Source of the DNA: JAOZPE01 sp964601275
GTDB lineage: Bacteria > Krumholzibacteriota > Krumholzibacteriia > JAJRXK01
DNA: 64,000 bases
Direction of reading: 5' to 3'
NCBI GenBank assembly: GCA_964601275.1
Contig: CAZRMV010000005.1
Span: forward strand, 1-64,000
Shown: positions 8,033-16,648 of the stretch, in pieces
Position numbering within the stretch: position 1 is the first letter of the stretch
Layout: the number at the start of each line of letters is the position of its first letter
Translations under genes and position numbers: made by a program
Notes under the pieces: model-generated
What the model was told of the DNA's origin: nothing
The model's database searches: none
Seen by the model: only the letters and a program-made list of their open reading frames with translations

Positions 8033-8785
8033 GTGGCTGGACCCAGCAGAATGCCAGGTGGAAATCGAGGTCCGGGCGGTCCCCGCGGCGGCCGGGGTCC
8101 GGGAGGACCCGGCGGGCGAGGACCGGGAGGACCCGGTGGGCGCGGCCGGGATCGCGGCCCCCGCCGCGATCGCAATCGGGATGAAGCGAGCGACCTGCTC
8201 GAGCAGGTCATCCACATCAACCGCGTGGCCAAGGTGGTCAAGGGCGGGCGCCGTTTCAGTTTCAACGCGATCGTCGCGGTCGGAGATGGCAAGGGCTCGG
8301 TCGGGGTCGGTCTGGGCAAGGCCAACGAGATCGCCGACGCCATCCGGAAGGCCTCGGAGAACGCCCGGCGCAACCAGGTGAAGATCCCCATGATCGGGGG
8401 CACGATCCCCCACCGGGTGGTCGGACGCTTCGGCGCGGGAAGGGTGATGCTCAAGCCGGCGGCCCCGGGTACCGGGGTCATCGCCGCGGGAGGCGTGCGC
8501 GCCATCCTGACCGTGGCCGGCGTCCAGGACATCCTGACCAAGCAGCTGGGCAGCAACAACCCCCACAACGTGGTCAAGGCCACGATCGTCGGGATCAAGC
8601 AACTGCACACGGTGGAGAAGATCGCCGCCAAGCGGGGGCTCACCGTCCCGGAGGTCTATGGTCTCCGGGGGGGAAAAGCGGCCCAGGCCGAGCCGGCCAA
8701 GAAGGCGGATGCCCCGGTTCCCGACGCGGCAGCGGTCGAGGCTGCCGGAAACCCTGACGCCGCGGCCGCGAGCACGGAGGACTAG
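8033..8785 (+). CDS. rpsE: 30S ribosomal protein S5 with extended termini
   Basis: S5 is involved in accuracy and mRNA helicase activity. The 250-residue reading is much longer than the usual ~165. Residues 1-50 are a Gly/Pro/Arg-rich extension built partly from a GPGGPGGR repeat; the canonical core runs from about 52 (LLEQVIHINRVAKVVKGGRR) to about 205, followed by an Ala-rich acidic tail. The GTG start at 8033 has AGGAGGG upstream. An ATG at 8051 would trim six residues. The core is intact, so the gene should be functional. Confidence 0.95.
   Translation: MAGPSRMPGGNRGPGGPRGGRGPGGPGGRGPGGPGGRGRDRGPRRDRNRDEASDLLEQVIHINRVAKVVKGGRRFSFNAIVAVGDGKGSVGVGLGKANEIADAIRKASENARRNQVKIPMIGGTIPHRVVGRFGAGRVMLKPAAPGTGVIAAGGVRAILTVAGVQDILTKQLGSNNPHNVVKATIVGIKQLHTVEKIAAKRGLTVPEVYGLRGGKAAQAEPAKKADAPVPDAAAVEAAGNPDAAAASTED
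8096..8143 (+). repeat. 24-bp tandem repeat in rpsE encoding GPGGPGGR twice
   Basis: Two adjacent 24-base units, 8096-8119 and 8120-8143, differ at three positions and each encodes GPGGPGGR. A more degenerate relative lies just upstream. The unit is in phase with the rpsE codons, so copy-number change would alter tail length without a frameshift. Confidence 0.8.
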
Positions 8786-8788
8786 ACC

Positions 8789-8974
8789 ATGGGCCGGATC
8801 AGAATCACCCAGGTTCGCAGCGGGATCGACCGTCCAGAGAAACACAAGAGGATCCTGGTGGCGCTCGGACTCAAGCGCAACCAGACCAGCGTGGTCCATG
8901 AGGACTCTCCCACCATCCTGGGGATGGTCCGCAAGATTCCCCACCTGGTGCGGGTTACGAGCGTAGAGGAGTAG
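8789..8974 (+). CDS. rpmD: 50S ribosomal protein L30
   Basis: This 61-residue protein is the short bacterial L30. ITQVRSGIDRPEKHKRILVALGLKRN-type residues and TPTILGMVRKIPHLV-like SPTILGMVRKIPHLVRV are conserved. It sits three bases after rpsE and three before rplO, as expected in the spc operon. Confidence 0.96.
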   Translation: MGRIRITQVRSGIDRPEKHKRILVALGLKRNQTSVVHEDSPTILGMVRKIPHLVRVTSVEE

Positions 8975-8977
8975 GCG

Positions 8978-9427
8978 ATGAAGCTGAACGAGATTCCCCG
9001 CCCCGCGGGCTACCGCAAGGCGAAGCCTTCCAAGGGCCGGGGCCAGGGCACCGGCACCGGGAAGACCGCGGGCAAGGGGCACAAGGGTCAGAAGGCCCGG
9101 TCCGGGTATACGCACCGCCCCTGGTTCGAAGGCGGACAGATGCCGATCAACCGGCGGGTCCCCAAGCGGGGGTTCAAGAACCGCTTCGCCCGGAACTACC
9201 AGGTCGTGAACCTTCGCGATCTGGAGAAGCTGGGGGAGACGACCACGGTGAACGCGGAGGTTCTGCGCAGCGCCGGGATCATCAAGAGCGAGAAGCTGCC
9301 GGTAAAATTGCTCGCGGACGGTCAGGTCGACAAGGCCTACGCCGTCGAGGTGGACAAGGCCAGCAAGGCCGCCATCGAGGCCATCCAGGCCAAGGGTGGC
9401 CAGGTGACGGTGAAGGAAGCCAAGTAG
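8978..9427 (+). CDS. rplO: 50S ribosomal protein L15
   Basis: L15 (149 residues) is a late 50S assembly protein. The glycine-rich, rRNA-threading N-terminal segment GRGQGTGTGKTAGKGHKGQ and the GFEGGQMP-like WFEGGQMPINRRVPKRGF motif identify it. It precedes secY by 22 bases, the conserved bacterial order. Confidence 0.97.
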   Translation: MKLNEIPRPAGYRKAKPSKGRGQGTGTGKTAGKGHKGQKARSGYTHRPWFEGGQMPINRRVPKRGFKNRFARNYQVVNLRDLEKLGETTTVNAEVLRSAGIIKSEKLPVKLLADGQVDKAYAVEVDKASKAAIEAIQAKGGQVTVKEAK

Positions 9428-9449
9428 GGCTTTTCGGAAGGAATCGGGC

Positions 9450-10766
9450 GTGAAGCTCACCGAGGGTTACCAGAATATGTTCAGGATTCCGGAGCTGAAG
9501 CGCCGGATCCTGTTCACGGCGGGCATCCTGATCGTGTACCGCCTGGGCGGTCATATCCCCACTCCGGGGATCGACAGCACCGCTCTGCGTGGCTTCTTCC
9601 AGGCCCAGGCGGGCGGATTGTTGGGTCTGTACGACATGTTCGCGGGAGGCAACTTCTCCAAGGCGACCATCTTCGCCCTGGGAATCATGCCCTACATCTC
9701 CGCGAGCATCATCCTGCAGCTCCTCCAGGCGGTGGTGCCCTACTTCGAGCGCCTGGCCAAGGAAGGGGATGAGGGCCGCAAGAAGATCACCCAGTACACG
9801 CGCTACGGCACGGTGCTGTTGGCGTTGATCCAGGCCATCGGGATCGGCATCTTCCTGCAGTCTTTGCGGGGGATCGCCGGCGAGCCGGTGGTGCCGCACC
9901 CGGGAATCCTCTTCCAGGTGGTGACGGTGAGCACCCTTGTGACCGGTACGGTCTTCGTGATGTGGCTCGGCGAGCAGATCACCGACCGGGGAATCGGCAA
10001 CGGGATCTCGCTGATCATCACCATCGGGATCATCGCGAGGTATCCCTCCCAGATCCTGCGCACCATCCAGCAGTTGAAGCTGGGCGAGATGAGCTATTTC
10101 AAGCTCATCGTCCTGTTGATCTTCATGGTGGTCGTGATCGCGGCGATCATCCTGATCACCCAGGGGCAGCGCCGGATTCCCGTGCAGTACGCCAAGAAGA
10201 TGGTGGGCCGCCGGATGTACGGCGGCGCCCAGACCCACATTCCCCTGAAGGTGAACACCGCGGGCGTGATCCCGATCATCTTCGCCCAGTCCATCATCAT
10301 GTTGCCCGCCACCCTGGCGAACTACTTCCCGAACAACGCGGCCATGACCGCCATCGCGGGGATCTTCGCGCCGGGGGCGCCGCTGTACATCTTGATCTAT
10401 TCGATCATCATCATCTTCTTCTCGTACTTCTACACCGCCGTGGTGCTCAACCCGGTCGACCTGGCGGACAACATGAAGAAGTACGGAGGGTTCATTCCCG
10501 GCATCCGTCCGGGCAAGCGGACCGCCGAATACATCGACCGGGTGCTGACGCGGGTGACATTGCCCGGAGCCATCTTCCTGGCGGCGATCGCGGTGTTGCC
10601 GGACATCCTGATCCGCCAGGCCAACGTCCCCTTCTACTTCGGTGGTACGGGGCTGTTGATCGTGGTGGGAGTCACCCTGGACACCCTGCAGCAGATCGAA
10701 AGCCATCTTCTCATGCGCCACTACGACGGCTTCATGAAGAGAGGCAAGCTGCGGGGCCGGAGATAG
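9450..10766 (+). CDS. secY: Preprotein translocase subunit SecY
   Basis: SecY is the channel subunit of the SecYEG translocon in the cytoplasmic membrane. The 438-residue product fits the family and shows about ten hydrophobic segments. Typical landmarks are IPTPGID after helix 1, the FAGGNFSKATIFALGIMPYISASIIL-type plug/TM2 region, QRRIPVQYAKK in the fourth cytosolic loop and GGTGLLIVVGVTLDT near the end. It starts at GTG with GGAAG upstream, and lies between rplO and adk. Confidence 0.98.
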   Translation: MKLTEGYQNMFRIPELKRRILFTAGILIVYRLGGHIPTPGIDSTALRGFFQAQAGGLLGLYDMFAGGNFSKATIFALGIMPYISASIILQLLQAVVPYFERLAKEGDEGRKKITQYTRYGTVLLALIQAIGIGIFLQSLRGIAGEPVVPHPGILFQVVTVSTLVTGTVFVMWLGEQITDRGIGNGISLIITIGIIARYPSQILRTIQQLKLGEMSYFKLIVLLIFMVVVIAAIILITQGQRRIPVQYAKKMVGRRMYGGAQTHIPLKVNTAGVIPIIFAQSIIMLPATLANYFPNNAAMTAIAGIFAPGAPLYILIYSIIIIFFSYFYTAVVLNPVDLADNMKKYGGFIPGIRPGKRTAEYIDRVLTRVTLPGAIFLAAIAVLPDILIRQANVPFYFGGTGLLIVVGVTLDTLQQIESHLLMRHYDGFMKRGKLRGRR

Positions 10767-10778
10767 GAAGCCCGGGAT

Positions 10779-11351
10779 ATGGTCGCCAGCAGGATTGTGC
10801 TCATGGGCCCTCCCGGGTCGGGAAAAGGAACCCAGGCCGCCCGGATCTGCGAGCGGCGCGGATGGGCCCATGTTTCCACCGGCGATATGCTGCGCGCGGC
10901 CATGGAGGCGGGCAGCGAGACCGGAAGGAAGGTGCAGTCGGTGGTCGGCAGCGGCGATCTGGTCGGCGACGACCTGATGCTCGAGCTGGTCGATGAGAGA
11001 CTCTCCGAGGAGGATTGCCGCAACGGCTTCATGCTCGACGGCTTTCCCCGGACGGTTCCACAGGCCGAAGGCCTGATCGATCTGTGTGTCCGCAAGGGCA
11101 ACCTGGGGATCGACAAGACGATCCTCTTGTCCCTGCCCGACGAGGCGATCGTCGAGCGCTTGCTGGCACGCGGACGCACGGACGATACGCGGGAGACCAT
11201 CCGACACCGGTTGGAGGTCTACCATGAACAGACCGAACCCGTCGTGGAATACCTGCGCTCCCGGGGAGTGAAGGTGGACGAAGTCGATGCGGTGGGTTCG
11301 ATCGAGGAAATCAGCGAACGGATCGAGCGTGTCCTGGACGCAGTCGATTAG
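10779..11351 (+). CDS. adk: Adenylate kinase, short LID form
   Basis: Adenylate kinase interconverts ATP + AMP and 2 ADP in the cytosol. The 190-residue protein has the P-loop GPPGSGKGT near residue 10, the AMP-binding STGDMLR and GFPRT motifs, and RGRTDDTRETIRHRL in the LID region. The long zinc-type LID domain is absent, making it one of the short variants. It lies in the usual secY-adk-map block and its 3' end overlaps the proposed map start. Confidence 0.97.
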   Translation: MVASRIVLMGPPGSGKGTQAARICERRGWAHVSTGDMLRAAMEAGSETGRKVQSVVGSGDLVGDDLMLELVDERLSEEDCRNGFMLDGFPRTVPQAEGLIDLCVRKGNLGIDKTILLSLPDEAIVERLLARGRTDDTRETIRHRLEVYHEQTEPVVEYLRSRGVKVDEVDAVGSIEEISERIERVLDAVD

Positions 11352-12099
11352 CCTCAAGAGTTCGAGGGAGATCGAACTCATGGCCGATGCCGGGAAGAAG
11401 CTGGCGGAGGTCTTCCTGAGGCTTCGCGAAGGCGAAGTGAAGGCCGGCGTCAAGACCCTCGATCTCGATCGCAAGATCGAGGAATGGATCCGGGGGATGG
11501 GATGCGTCCCGTCCTTCAAAGGCTATCACGGGTTTCCCGCCTCGGCCTGCATCTCGATCAACGAGGAGGTCGTCCACGGGATCCCCGGCGACCGGCGGAT
11601 CGAGGAGGGGGATATCGTCGGGATCGATATCGGTCTCATCATCCCGGAAGGGTGGCACGCCGACAGCGCGGAGACCTTCCTGGTGGGCGCGGTCGATCCC
11701 GAGGTGGAAGAGCTCTGCCGGGTGACCCAGGAGGGTCTGCAGGCGGGACTCGCCGCCTGTGTGGCCGGCAACCGGGTCGTGGATATCAGCCGGGCGGTCG
11801 AAGGACACGCCCGGAAGAAGGGATACGGAGTGGTGGAGCAGCTCGTGGGGCATGGAATCGGAACCTCGTTGCACGAGGACCCGCAGGTGCCCAACTGCGA
11901 GAGCATGACCATGCCGAATCCCAAGCTCGAGGTCGGAATGGTGCTCGCGATCGAGCCCATGTTCAATCTCGGGGGCAAGGAGATCATCACGCTTCCCGAC
12001 GAGTGGACGGTCGTGACCGCCGACGGGAAGCCTTCGGCTCACTACGAGCACACGGTGGCCATCACTTCCGATGGCCCGAGGATTCTGACCGCCCGCTGA
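11329..12099 (+). CDS. map: Methionine aminopeptidase, type I
   Basis: MAP removes the initiator methionine from nascent proteins. The metal ligands are visible: the two Asp of DIGLIIPEGWHADSAETF, His of VGHGIGTSLHEDP, Glu of AIEPMF and Glu of SAHYEHTVAI. The start is uncertain. GTG at 11329 (256 residues, overlapping adk) retains the conserved LKSSREIELM. ATG at 11380 has a better ribosome-binding site (GAGGGAG) but would lose that segment. No zinc-finger N-terminal extension is present. Confidence 0.93.
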   Translation: MSWTQSISLKSSREIELMADAGKKLAEVFLRLREGEVKAGVKTLDLDRKIEEWIRGMGCVPSFKGYHGFPASACISINEEVVHGIPGDRRIEEGDIVGIDIGLIIPEGWHADSAETFLVGAVDPEVEELCRVTQEGLQAGLAACVAGNRVVDISRAVEGHARKKGYGVVEQLVGHGIGTSLHEDPQVPNCESMTMPNPKLEVGMVLAIEPMFNLGGKEIITLPDEWTVVTADGKPSAHYEHTVAITSDGPRILTAR

Positions 12100-12130
12100 G
12101 GCGGGTGGAGCGAAGGAAGCGGAGAGGGCA

Positions 12131-12349
12131 ATGGCCAAAGAGGAAGCAATCTCCGTCGAGGGGACCGTGGTGGAGGCTTTGCCCAACGCCATGTTCCGGG
12201 TCGAGCTCGAGAACAAGCATGTCGTTCTGGCCCATGTTTCGGGAAAGATGCGCATGCATTTCATCCGGATCCTTCCGGGGGACAAGGTCACGGTGGAGCT
12301 CTCTCCCTACGACCTGACCCGCGGACGGATCGTGTACCGCTACAAGTGA
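12131..12349 (+). CDS. infA: Translation initiation factor IF-1
   Basis: IF-1 is a 72-residue OB-fold protein that binds the 30S A site during initiation. The protein matches the family from end to end: EGTVVEALPNAMFRVELEN, HVSGKMRMHFIRILPGD and LSPYDLTRGRIVYRYK. It precedes rpmJ by eight bases, the standard alpha-operon junction. Confidence 0.98.
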   Translation: MAKEEAISVEGTVVEALPNAMFRVELENKHVVLAHVSGKMRMHFIRILPGDKVTVELSPYDLTRGRIVYRYK

Positions 12350-12357
12350 GGGATGCC

Positions 12358-12471
12358 ATGAAGGTGCGCGCGTCCGTCAAGAAAATCTGTGACAAGTGCA
12401 AGATCATCCGCCGCAACGGAAAGGTGCGGGTGATCTGCGAGAATCGCCGCCATATCCAGCGGCAGGGTTAG
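12358..12471 (+). CDS. rpmJ: 50S ribosomal protein L36
   Basis: This 37-codon gene encodes L36 with a zinc ribbon: Cys11, Cys14, Cys27 and His32 occupy the C-x2-C-x12-C-x4-H pattern. MKVRASVKKICDKCKIIRR is typical. It is too short for many gene finders but sits exactly where expected, between infA and rpsM, so the call is firm. Confidence 0.97.
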   Translation: MKVRASVKKICDKCKIIRRNGKVRVICENRRHIQRQG

Positions 12472-12495
12472 GCCCGGGGTTCTCAGACTGTTGTT

Positions 12496-12514
12496 GCACC
12501 GCGAAGAGCGGTGC
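12496..12514 (+). other. Stem-loop between rpmJ and rpsM
   Basis: GCACCGC and GCGGTGC form a perfect 7-bp stem with a five-base GAAGA loop, 18 bases before the rpsM GTG. In Escherichia coli the S4 repressor binds a structured leader at this junction, so this is a candidate translational control element. There is no T-tract for termination. Function is inference. Confidence 0.5.
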
Positions 12515-12532
12515 GCCGAAAGGAGCCATCAG

Positions 12533-12901
12533 GTGGCACGTATCGCCGGAGTCGATATCCCCAACGAGAAGCGTATCGTGACCTCGTTGACCTATATCTT
12601 CGGAATCGGGCCGAGCCGCGCCCGCAAGATCTGTGAGACTTGCGGCGTCGATCCCGAGACCAAGACGAAGGATCTGACGGAAGAGGAGAGCAAACTCATC
12701 CGGAACCTCATCGAGAAGGACTACCAGGTGGAGGGAGCCCTCCGCGCGGAGATCTCGATGAACATCCAGCGGCTCAAGGATATCGGATGTTATCGCGGCT
12801 TGCGTCATCGCCGGGGTCTTCCGGTGCGCGGCCAGAACACCAAGAACAATGCCCGCACCCGCAAAGGGCCGAAGGCCCGGCCGGGCGGCAAGAAGAAGTA
12901 G
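12533..12901 (+). CDS. rpsM: 30S ribosomal protein S13
   Basis: S13 (122 residues) contacts the P-site tRNA and the 50S bridge. The start ARIAGVDIPNEKRIVTSL follows a GTG at 12533 with AAAGGAG upstream. The central YIFGIGPSRA helix-two-turn-helix and the C-terminal GLRHRRGLPVRGQNTKNNAR stretch are conserved. A longer in-frame reading to 12491 runs through the hairpin and was rejected. Confidence 0.97.
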   Translation: MARIAGVDIPNEKRIVTSLTYIFGIGPSRARKICETCGVDPETKTKDLTEEESKLIRNLIEKDYQVEGALRAEISMNIQRLKDIGCYRGLRHRRGLPVRGQNTKNNARTRKGPKARPGGKKK

Positions 12902-12957
12902 CGGATCGCCGCTGAACGACCGCTCGCTGAGGCGGGCGGTGCTCACCAGGAGGAAGC

Positions 12958-13344
12958 GTGGCTGCCAAGAAAGGCAAGAGCAGGAAGATCAAGAAGAAGG
13001 TCGACGCGTTCGGGATTGCCCACGTGAAGTCGAGCTTCAACAACACGATCATCACCATCACCGACACCGCGGGCAACGTGGTTGCCTGGAACAGTGGCGG
13101 GAAGGTGGGAAACAAGGGCTCGCGCAAGAGCACCGCGTACGCGGCGCAGATGGCGGCCCGGCAGTGCGCCGACGAGGTGCAGCAGATGGGTATGAAGAAG
13201 ATCGAGATCTGGGTGAAGGGTCCCGGAAGCGGCCGGGAGGCCGCGATCCGCAGCTTGAAGTCCTCGGGTCTCGAAGTGGCCAGGATCAAGGATGTGACTG
13301 CGGTGCCGCACAACGGCACGCGGCAACCCCGCCGCCGCAGGTAA
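12958..13344 (+). CDS. rpsK: 30S ribosomal protein S11
   Basis: S11 (128 residues) lies on the 30S platform next to the Shine-Dalgarno helix. It starts at GTG after CAGGAGGAAGC. FGIAHVKSSFNNTIITITD, KSTAYAAQMAARQCAD and the C-terminal PHNGTRQPRRRR are diagnostic. Order rpsM-rpsK-rpsD-rpoA is the canonical alpha operon. Confidence 0.98.
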   Translation: MAAKKGKSRKIKKKVDAFGIAHVKSSFNNTIITITDTAGNVVAWNSGGKVGNKGSRKSTAYAAQMAARQCADEVQQMGMKKIEIWVKGPGSGREAAIRSLKSSGLEVARIKDVTAVPHNGTRQPRRRR

Positions 13345-13413
13345 AGAGAAGCAGCGGAAGACGAGTTTCCCAATGCCGCACCCGATCGGTGCGGCCGGAG
13401 GTAGTACGGACAG

Positions 13414-14046
13414 ATGGCACGGTATCTCGACCCGAAGTGCAAACTTTGCCGCCGCGAGGGCATGCAGCTCTTTCTCAAGGGAGAGCGCTGTTTCAGCGAC
13501 AAGTGCGCGGTGGAGAAACGCCCCTACGGCCCCGGTGAACATGGCCGCCGCCGTCAGAGCAAGCCTTCCGAATACAAGCTTCAGCTTCGGGAGAAGCAGA
13601 AGGTGCGTTCGATCTACGGCGTGCTCGAGCGGCAGTTCCGCAAGACCTTTGCCGAGGCGATCCGCCGTAAGGGCGAAACCGGCGGTAATCTCTTCCAGAT
13701 TCTCGAGCACCGGCTCGACAATCTGGTCTACCGCATGGGACTGGCTCCCAGCCGGAACGCGGCGCGTCAGCTCGTGAACCACAACCACGTGCTGGTCGAC
13801 GGCAAGCGGGTGAACGTGGCCAGCGCCGAGGTGAAGGTGGGCCAGGTGATTTCCATTCGGCAGAAGAGCCGGAACATGCCGGTGATCAACGATGCTATCA
13901 AGGCCGCCCAGCGGCGGGCTCCGTTGCCTTTCGTCGAACTCGACGCGGCGAACTACAGCGGACGGCTGTTGCGCGAGTCGACCAAGGGAGATCTCCCCAT
14001 TCCCATCCAGGACAACCTGATCATCGAGCTCTACTCGAAGGTCTGA
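13414..14046 (+). CDS. rpsD: 30S ribosomal protein S4, zinc-binding form
   Basis: S4 (210 residues) nucleates 30S assembly and often represses its own operon. Four N-terminal cysteines (residues 9, 12, 26 and 31: CKLC...CFSDKC) make it the zinc-binding C+ variety. The S4 RNA-binding domain follows with RLDNLVYRMGLAPSRNAARQ-type sequence and the VNHNHVLVDGKRV signature. Sixty bases separate it from rpoA. Confidence 0.97.
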   Translation: MARYLDPKCKLCRREGMQLFLKGERCFSDKCAVEKRPYGPGEHGRRRQSKPSEYKLQLREKQKVRSIYGVLERQFRKTFAEAIRRKGETGGNLFQILEHRLDNLVYRMGLAPSRNAARQLVNHNHVLVDGKRVNVASAEVKVGQVISIRQKSRNMPVINDAIKAAQRRAPLPFVELDAANYSGRLLRESTKGDLPIPIQDNLIIELYSKV

Positions 14047-14106
14047 TCGAGCCGCGGAATCGAACGTCGATAGTCCAGTGACCTACGAAGGAAGAGGGAA
14101 GAGAGA

Positions 14107-15123
14107 ATGAAGTGGAAGAATCTCTTGATGCCCACCGGCATCGACCATGAGCAGAGCAAGCTGGAGGGGAACCGGGCCCAGTTGGTGATCCAACCTCTCG
14201 AGCGGGGCTTTGGTCTCACCCTCGGCAACGCTTTCCGGCGTACGCTGTTGGCTGCGATCCAGGGTGCCGCCGTCACCGCGGTGAAGATCGAGGGAGTGCG
14301 GCACGAGTTGAGCATCATCCCCGGAGTGATCGAGGATGTCACCGACATCCTCCTGAACTTCAAGCAGGTCGTCTTCAACTACGAGAAGGACGAACCCTGC
14401 TGGATGAGCCTCGAGGCCGACAAGGAAGGCGTGGTCACCGCGGGAATGATCCAGACCCCGGCCAAGGTCTCGATCGTCAATCCCGATCAGCACATCTGCA
14501 CACTCGCCGAGGGTGGATCCTTCAAAGCACAGATCTACGTCGATTACGGACGCGGCTACGTCGATCGTGAGGAGACGGAGATTCCCGACGAGTCGATCGG
14601 CGTGATGAAGCTCGACGCGAGTTTCTCCCCGATCACCCGGGTGGCCTACCGCGTCGAGGATACGCGCGTGGGACAGCGGACCGATTATGACCGCCTGATC
14701 CTCGATATCGAGACCGACGGCAGCGTGAGCCCGGAGGACGCGCTGGCCTTTGCGGCCAAGATCCTCAAGGATCACATGCAGCTCTTCATCAACTTCGATG
14801 AGGAGCCCATCGATCAGCCCGAGGACGAAATCGACGAGGACACCGAGAAGCTCGTGGAGCTTTTGCGGCGCAGCGTCGACGAGCTGGAGCTCTCGGTCCG
14901 CTCGGCCAACTGCCTGAAAGCGGGCCACATCAACACCATCTGCGACTTGGTGACCAAGTCCGAGAGCGAGATGTTGAAGTTCCGCAACTTCGGCCGGAAG
15001 AGCCTCAACGAGATCGGGGAGATCCTCGAGGGAATGGGGCTCCGTTTCGGCATGACCTTCGACGACGAGGTTCTCCGCCTGGTGAAGGAAGCCTCCGAGA
15101 CGGCTTCGGCCGCCTCTTCGTGA
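14107..15123 (+). CDS. rpoA: RNA polymerase alpha subunit
   Basis: RpoA (338 residues) dimerises to scaffold RNA polymerase assembly. The N-terminal domain has the conserved PLERGFGLTLGNAFRRTLL; the C-terminal domain has the helix-hairpin-helix elements with VELLRRSVDELELSVRSANC and FGRKSLNEI, used for UP elements and activators. An acidic linker (DEEPIDQPEDEIDEDTEK) separates them. The ATG follows GGAAGAGGGAAGAGAG. Confidence 0.98.
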   Translation: MKWKNLLMPTGIDHEQSKLEGNRAQLVIQPLERGFGLTLGNAFRRTLLAAIQGAAVTAVKIEGVRHELSIIPGVIEDVTDILLNFKQVVFNYEKDEPCWMSLEADKEGVVTAGMIQTPAKVSIVNPDQHICTLAEGGSFKAQIYVDYGRGYVDREETEIPDESIGVMKLDASFSPITRVAYRVEDTRVGQRTDYDRLILDIETDGSVSPEDALAFAAKILKDHMQLFINFDEEPIDQPEDEIDEDTEKLVELLRRSVDELELSVRSANCLKAGHINTICDLVTKSESEMLKFRNFGRKSLNEIGEILEGMGLRFGMTFDDEVLRLVKEASETASAASS

Positions 15124-15147
15124 CCAACAGCTTGAGGAAGATCACGC

Positions 15148-15672
<525 letters not shown>

Positions 15673-15700
15673 TCGCGGCGGCTCTGGATGGGTTAGACTG

Positions 15701-15725
15701 GGGGGCGTCCTTGCTGGGCGCCCCC
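15701..15725 (+). terminator. GC-rich hairpin after rplQ
   Basis: GGGGGCG and CGCCCCC form a 7-bp stem around an 11-base loop just beyond the ribosomal operon. No T-run follows, so it may be a Rho-assisted or processing site rather than a classical terminator. A -10-like TAGACT (15694-15699) directly precedes it. Confidence 0.4.
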
Positions 15726-15747
15726 TCCGTGTCACCGGGAGGTTTCC

Positions 15748-16470
15748 ATGTCCAAAGCCGGAGATCGCCCCCTGCCATGGCCGGTCGCCGCATCCCGCTT
15801 CGCGCCATCCACGCACCGGCGCCTCCTGTGGATGACGGTCTTCGCGGTGGCGATGGCGCAACTCGAGGCTTCGGTCGTCGTCTACCTGAGGGCCCTCATC
15901 TATCCCGAGGGTTTCCAGTTCCCTTTGCGGATCATCTCCGGAAGGATCGCCTGGGTGGAGATCGCCCGGGAGATCGCCACCGTCTTCATGATCCTGTCCG
16001 CGGCGCGCCTGACCACCCGCGATCCGTGGCGCCGTTTCGCCGCGTTCCTGTTCATCTTCGGGATCTGGGACATCTTCTACTACGTCTGGCTGTGGGTGAT
16101 GCTGGCCTGGCCCCCCAGCTGGTTCACCTATGACATCCTCTTCCTGATCCCGATGCCCTGGGTCGGCCCGGTCTGGGCTCCCGTCCTCATCTCCCTGTCC
16201 ATGGTGGCGGCCTCGGTGACCATCTACTCCCTGCGGGACCGGTACCGCCCCATCCGGGTCTATCGCTGGGAATGGACCATCGTCGGGCTCTCGGCGATGA
16301 CCCTGGTGGGCATCTTCATCTGGCCCGCCTCCACCGTTCTCGACGGGGGGATGCCCCCCACCTTCCCCTGGCTGCTCTTCCTCCTGGTCCTGGCCCCGGC
16401 GATCGGGATCTGCGTACGGGTCTGGAACCGGGCCGAGGGTCCGCGTCACGCTTCCCGTTCGTTTACGTAG
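15748..16470 (+). CDS. Polytopic membrane protein of unknown function
   Basis: The 240-residue product has about six or seven hydrophobic segments (for example near residues 27-50, 68-90, 97-122, 128-165, 178-197 and 210-230) and a basic N-terminus, so it is an integral cytoplasmic-membrane protein. I do not recognise a family. Aromatic-rich IWDIFYYVWLWVML is distinctive. The ATG follows GGGAGG with six bases of spacing. It is the first gene after the ribosomal operon and is followed by a 178-base gap. Confidence 0.75.
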   Translation: MSKAGDRPLPWPVAASRFAPSTHRRLLWMTVFAVAMAQLEASVVVYLRALIYPEGFQFPLRIISGRIAWVEIAREIATVFMILSAARLTTRDPWRRFAAFLFIFGIWDIFYYVWLWVMLAWPPSWFTYDILFLIPMPWVGPVWAPVLISLSMVAASVTIYSLRDRYRPIRVYRWEWTIVGLSAMTLVGIFIWPASTVLDGGMPPTFPWLLFLLVLAPAIGICVRVWNRAEGPRHASRSFT

Positions 16471-16489
16471 AAAGCCTGACCGGGTCTCT

Positions 16490-16507
16490 CTGCTCCCGCG
16501 GGGGCAG
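16490..16507 (+). terminator. Hairpin downstream of the membrane-protein gene
   Basis: CTGCTCCC pairs with GGGGGCAG (one G-U pair) around a tiny loop, 20 bases after the stop codon. There is no T-tract. It could end or stabilise the upstream transcript. The rest of the 178-base gap before the lipoprotein gene shows nothing further that I can identify. Confidence 0.3.
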
Positions 16508-16648
16508 CGACCGCTTCCCTCGGTGGGACCCGGCGGTCTGATCGGGCGGCGCCGGAACGATTCGAGGTCGATTCCGGGCTCTCCAAACAGGGGGAGGAGA
16601 CTCCAGGAAGAGTCCTCGATCTGGCGCCGCCCATTCCCCCCTTCTGCG

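Noticed and set aside
9282..11519. 745-residue minus-strand reading opposite secY-adk-map
   Set aside because: It covers three well-conserved genes on the other strand and has no domain.
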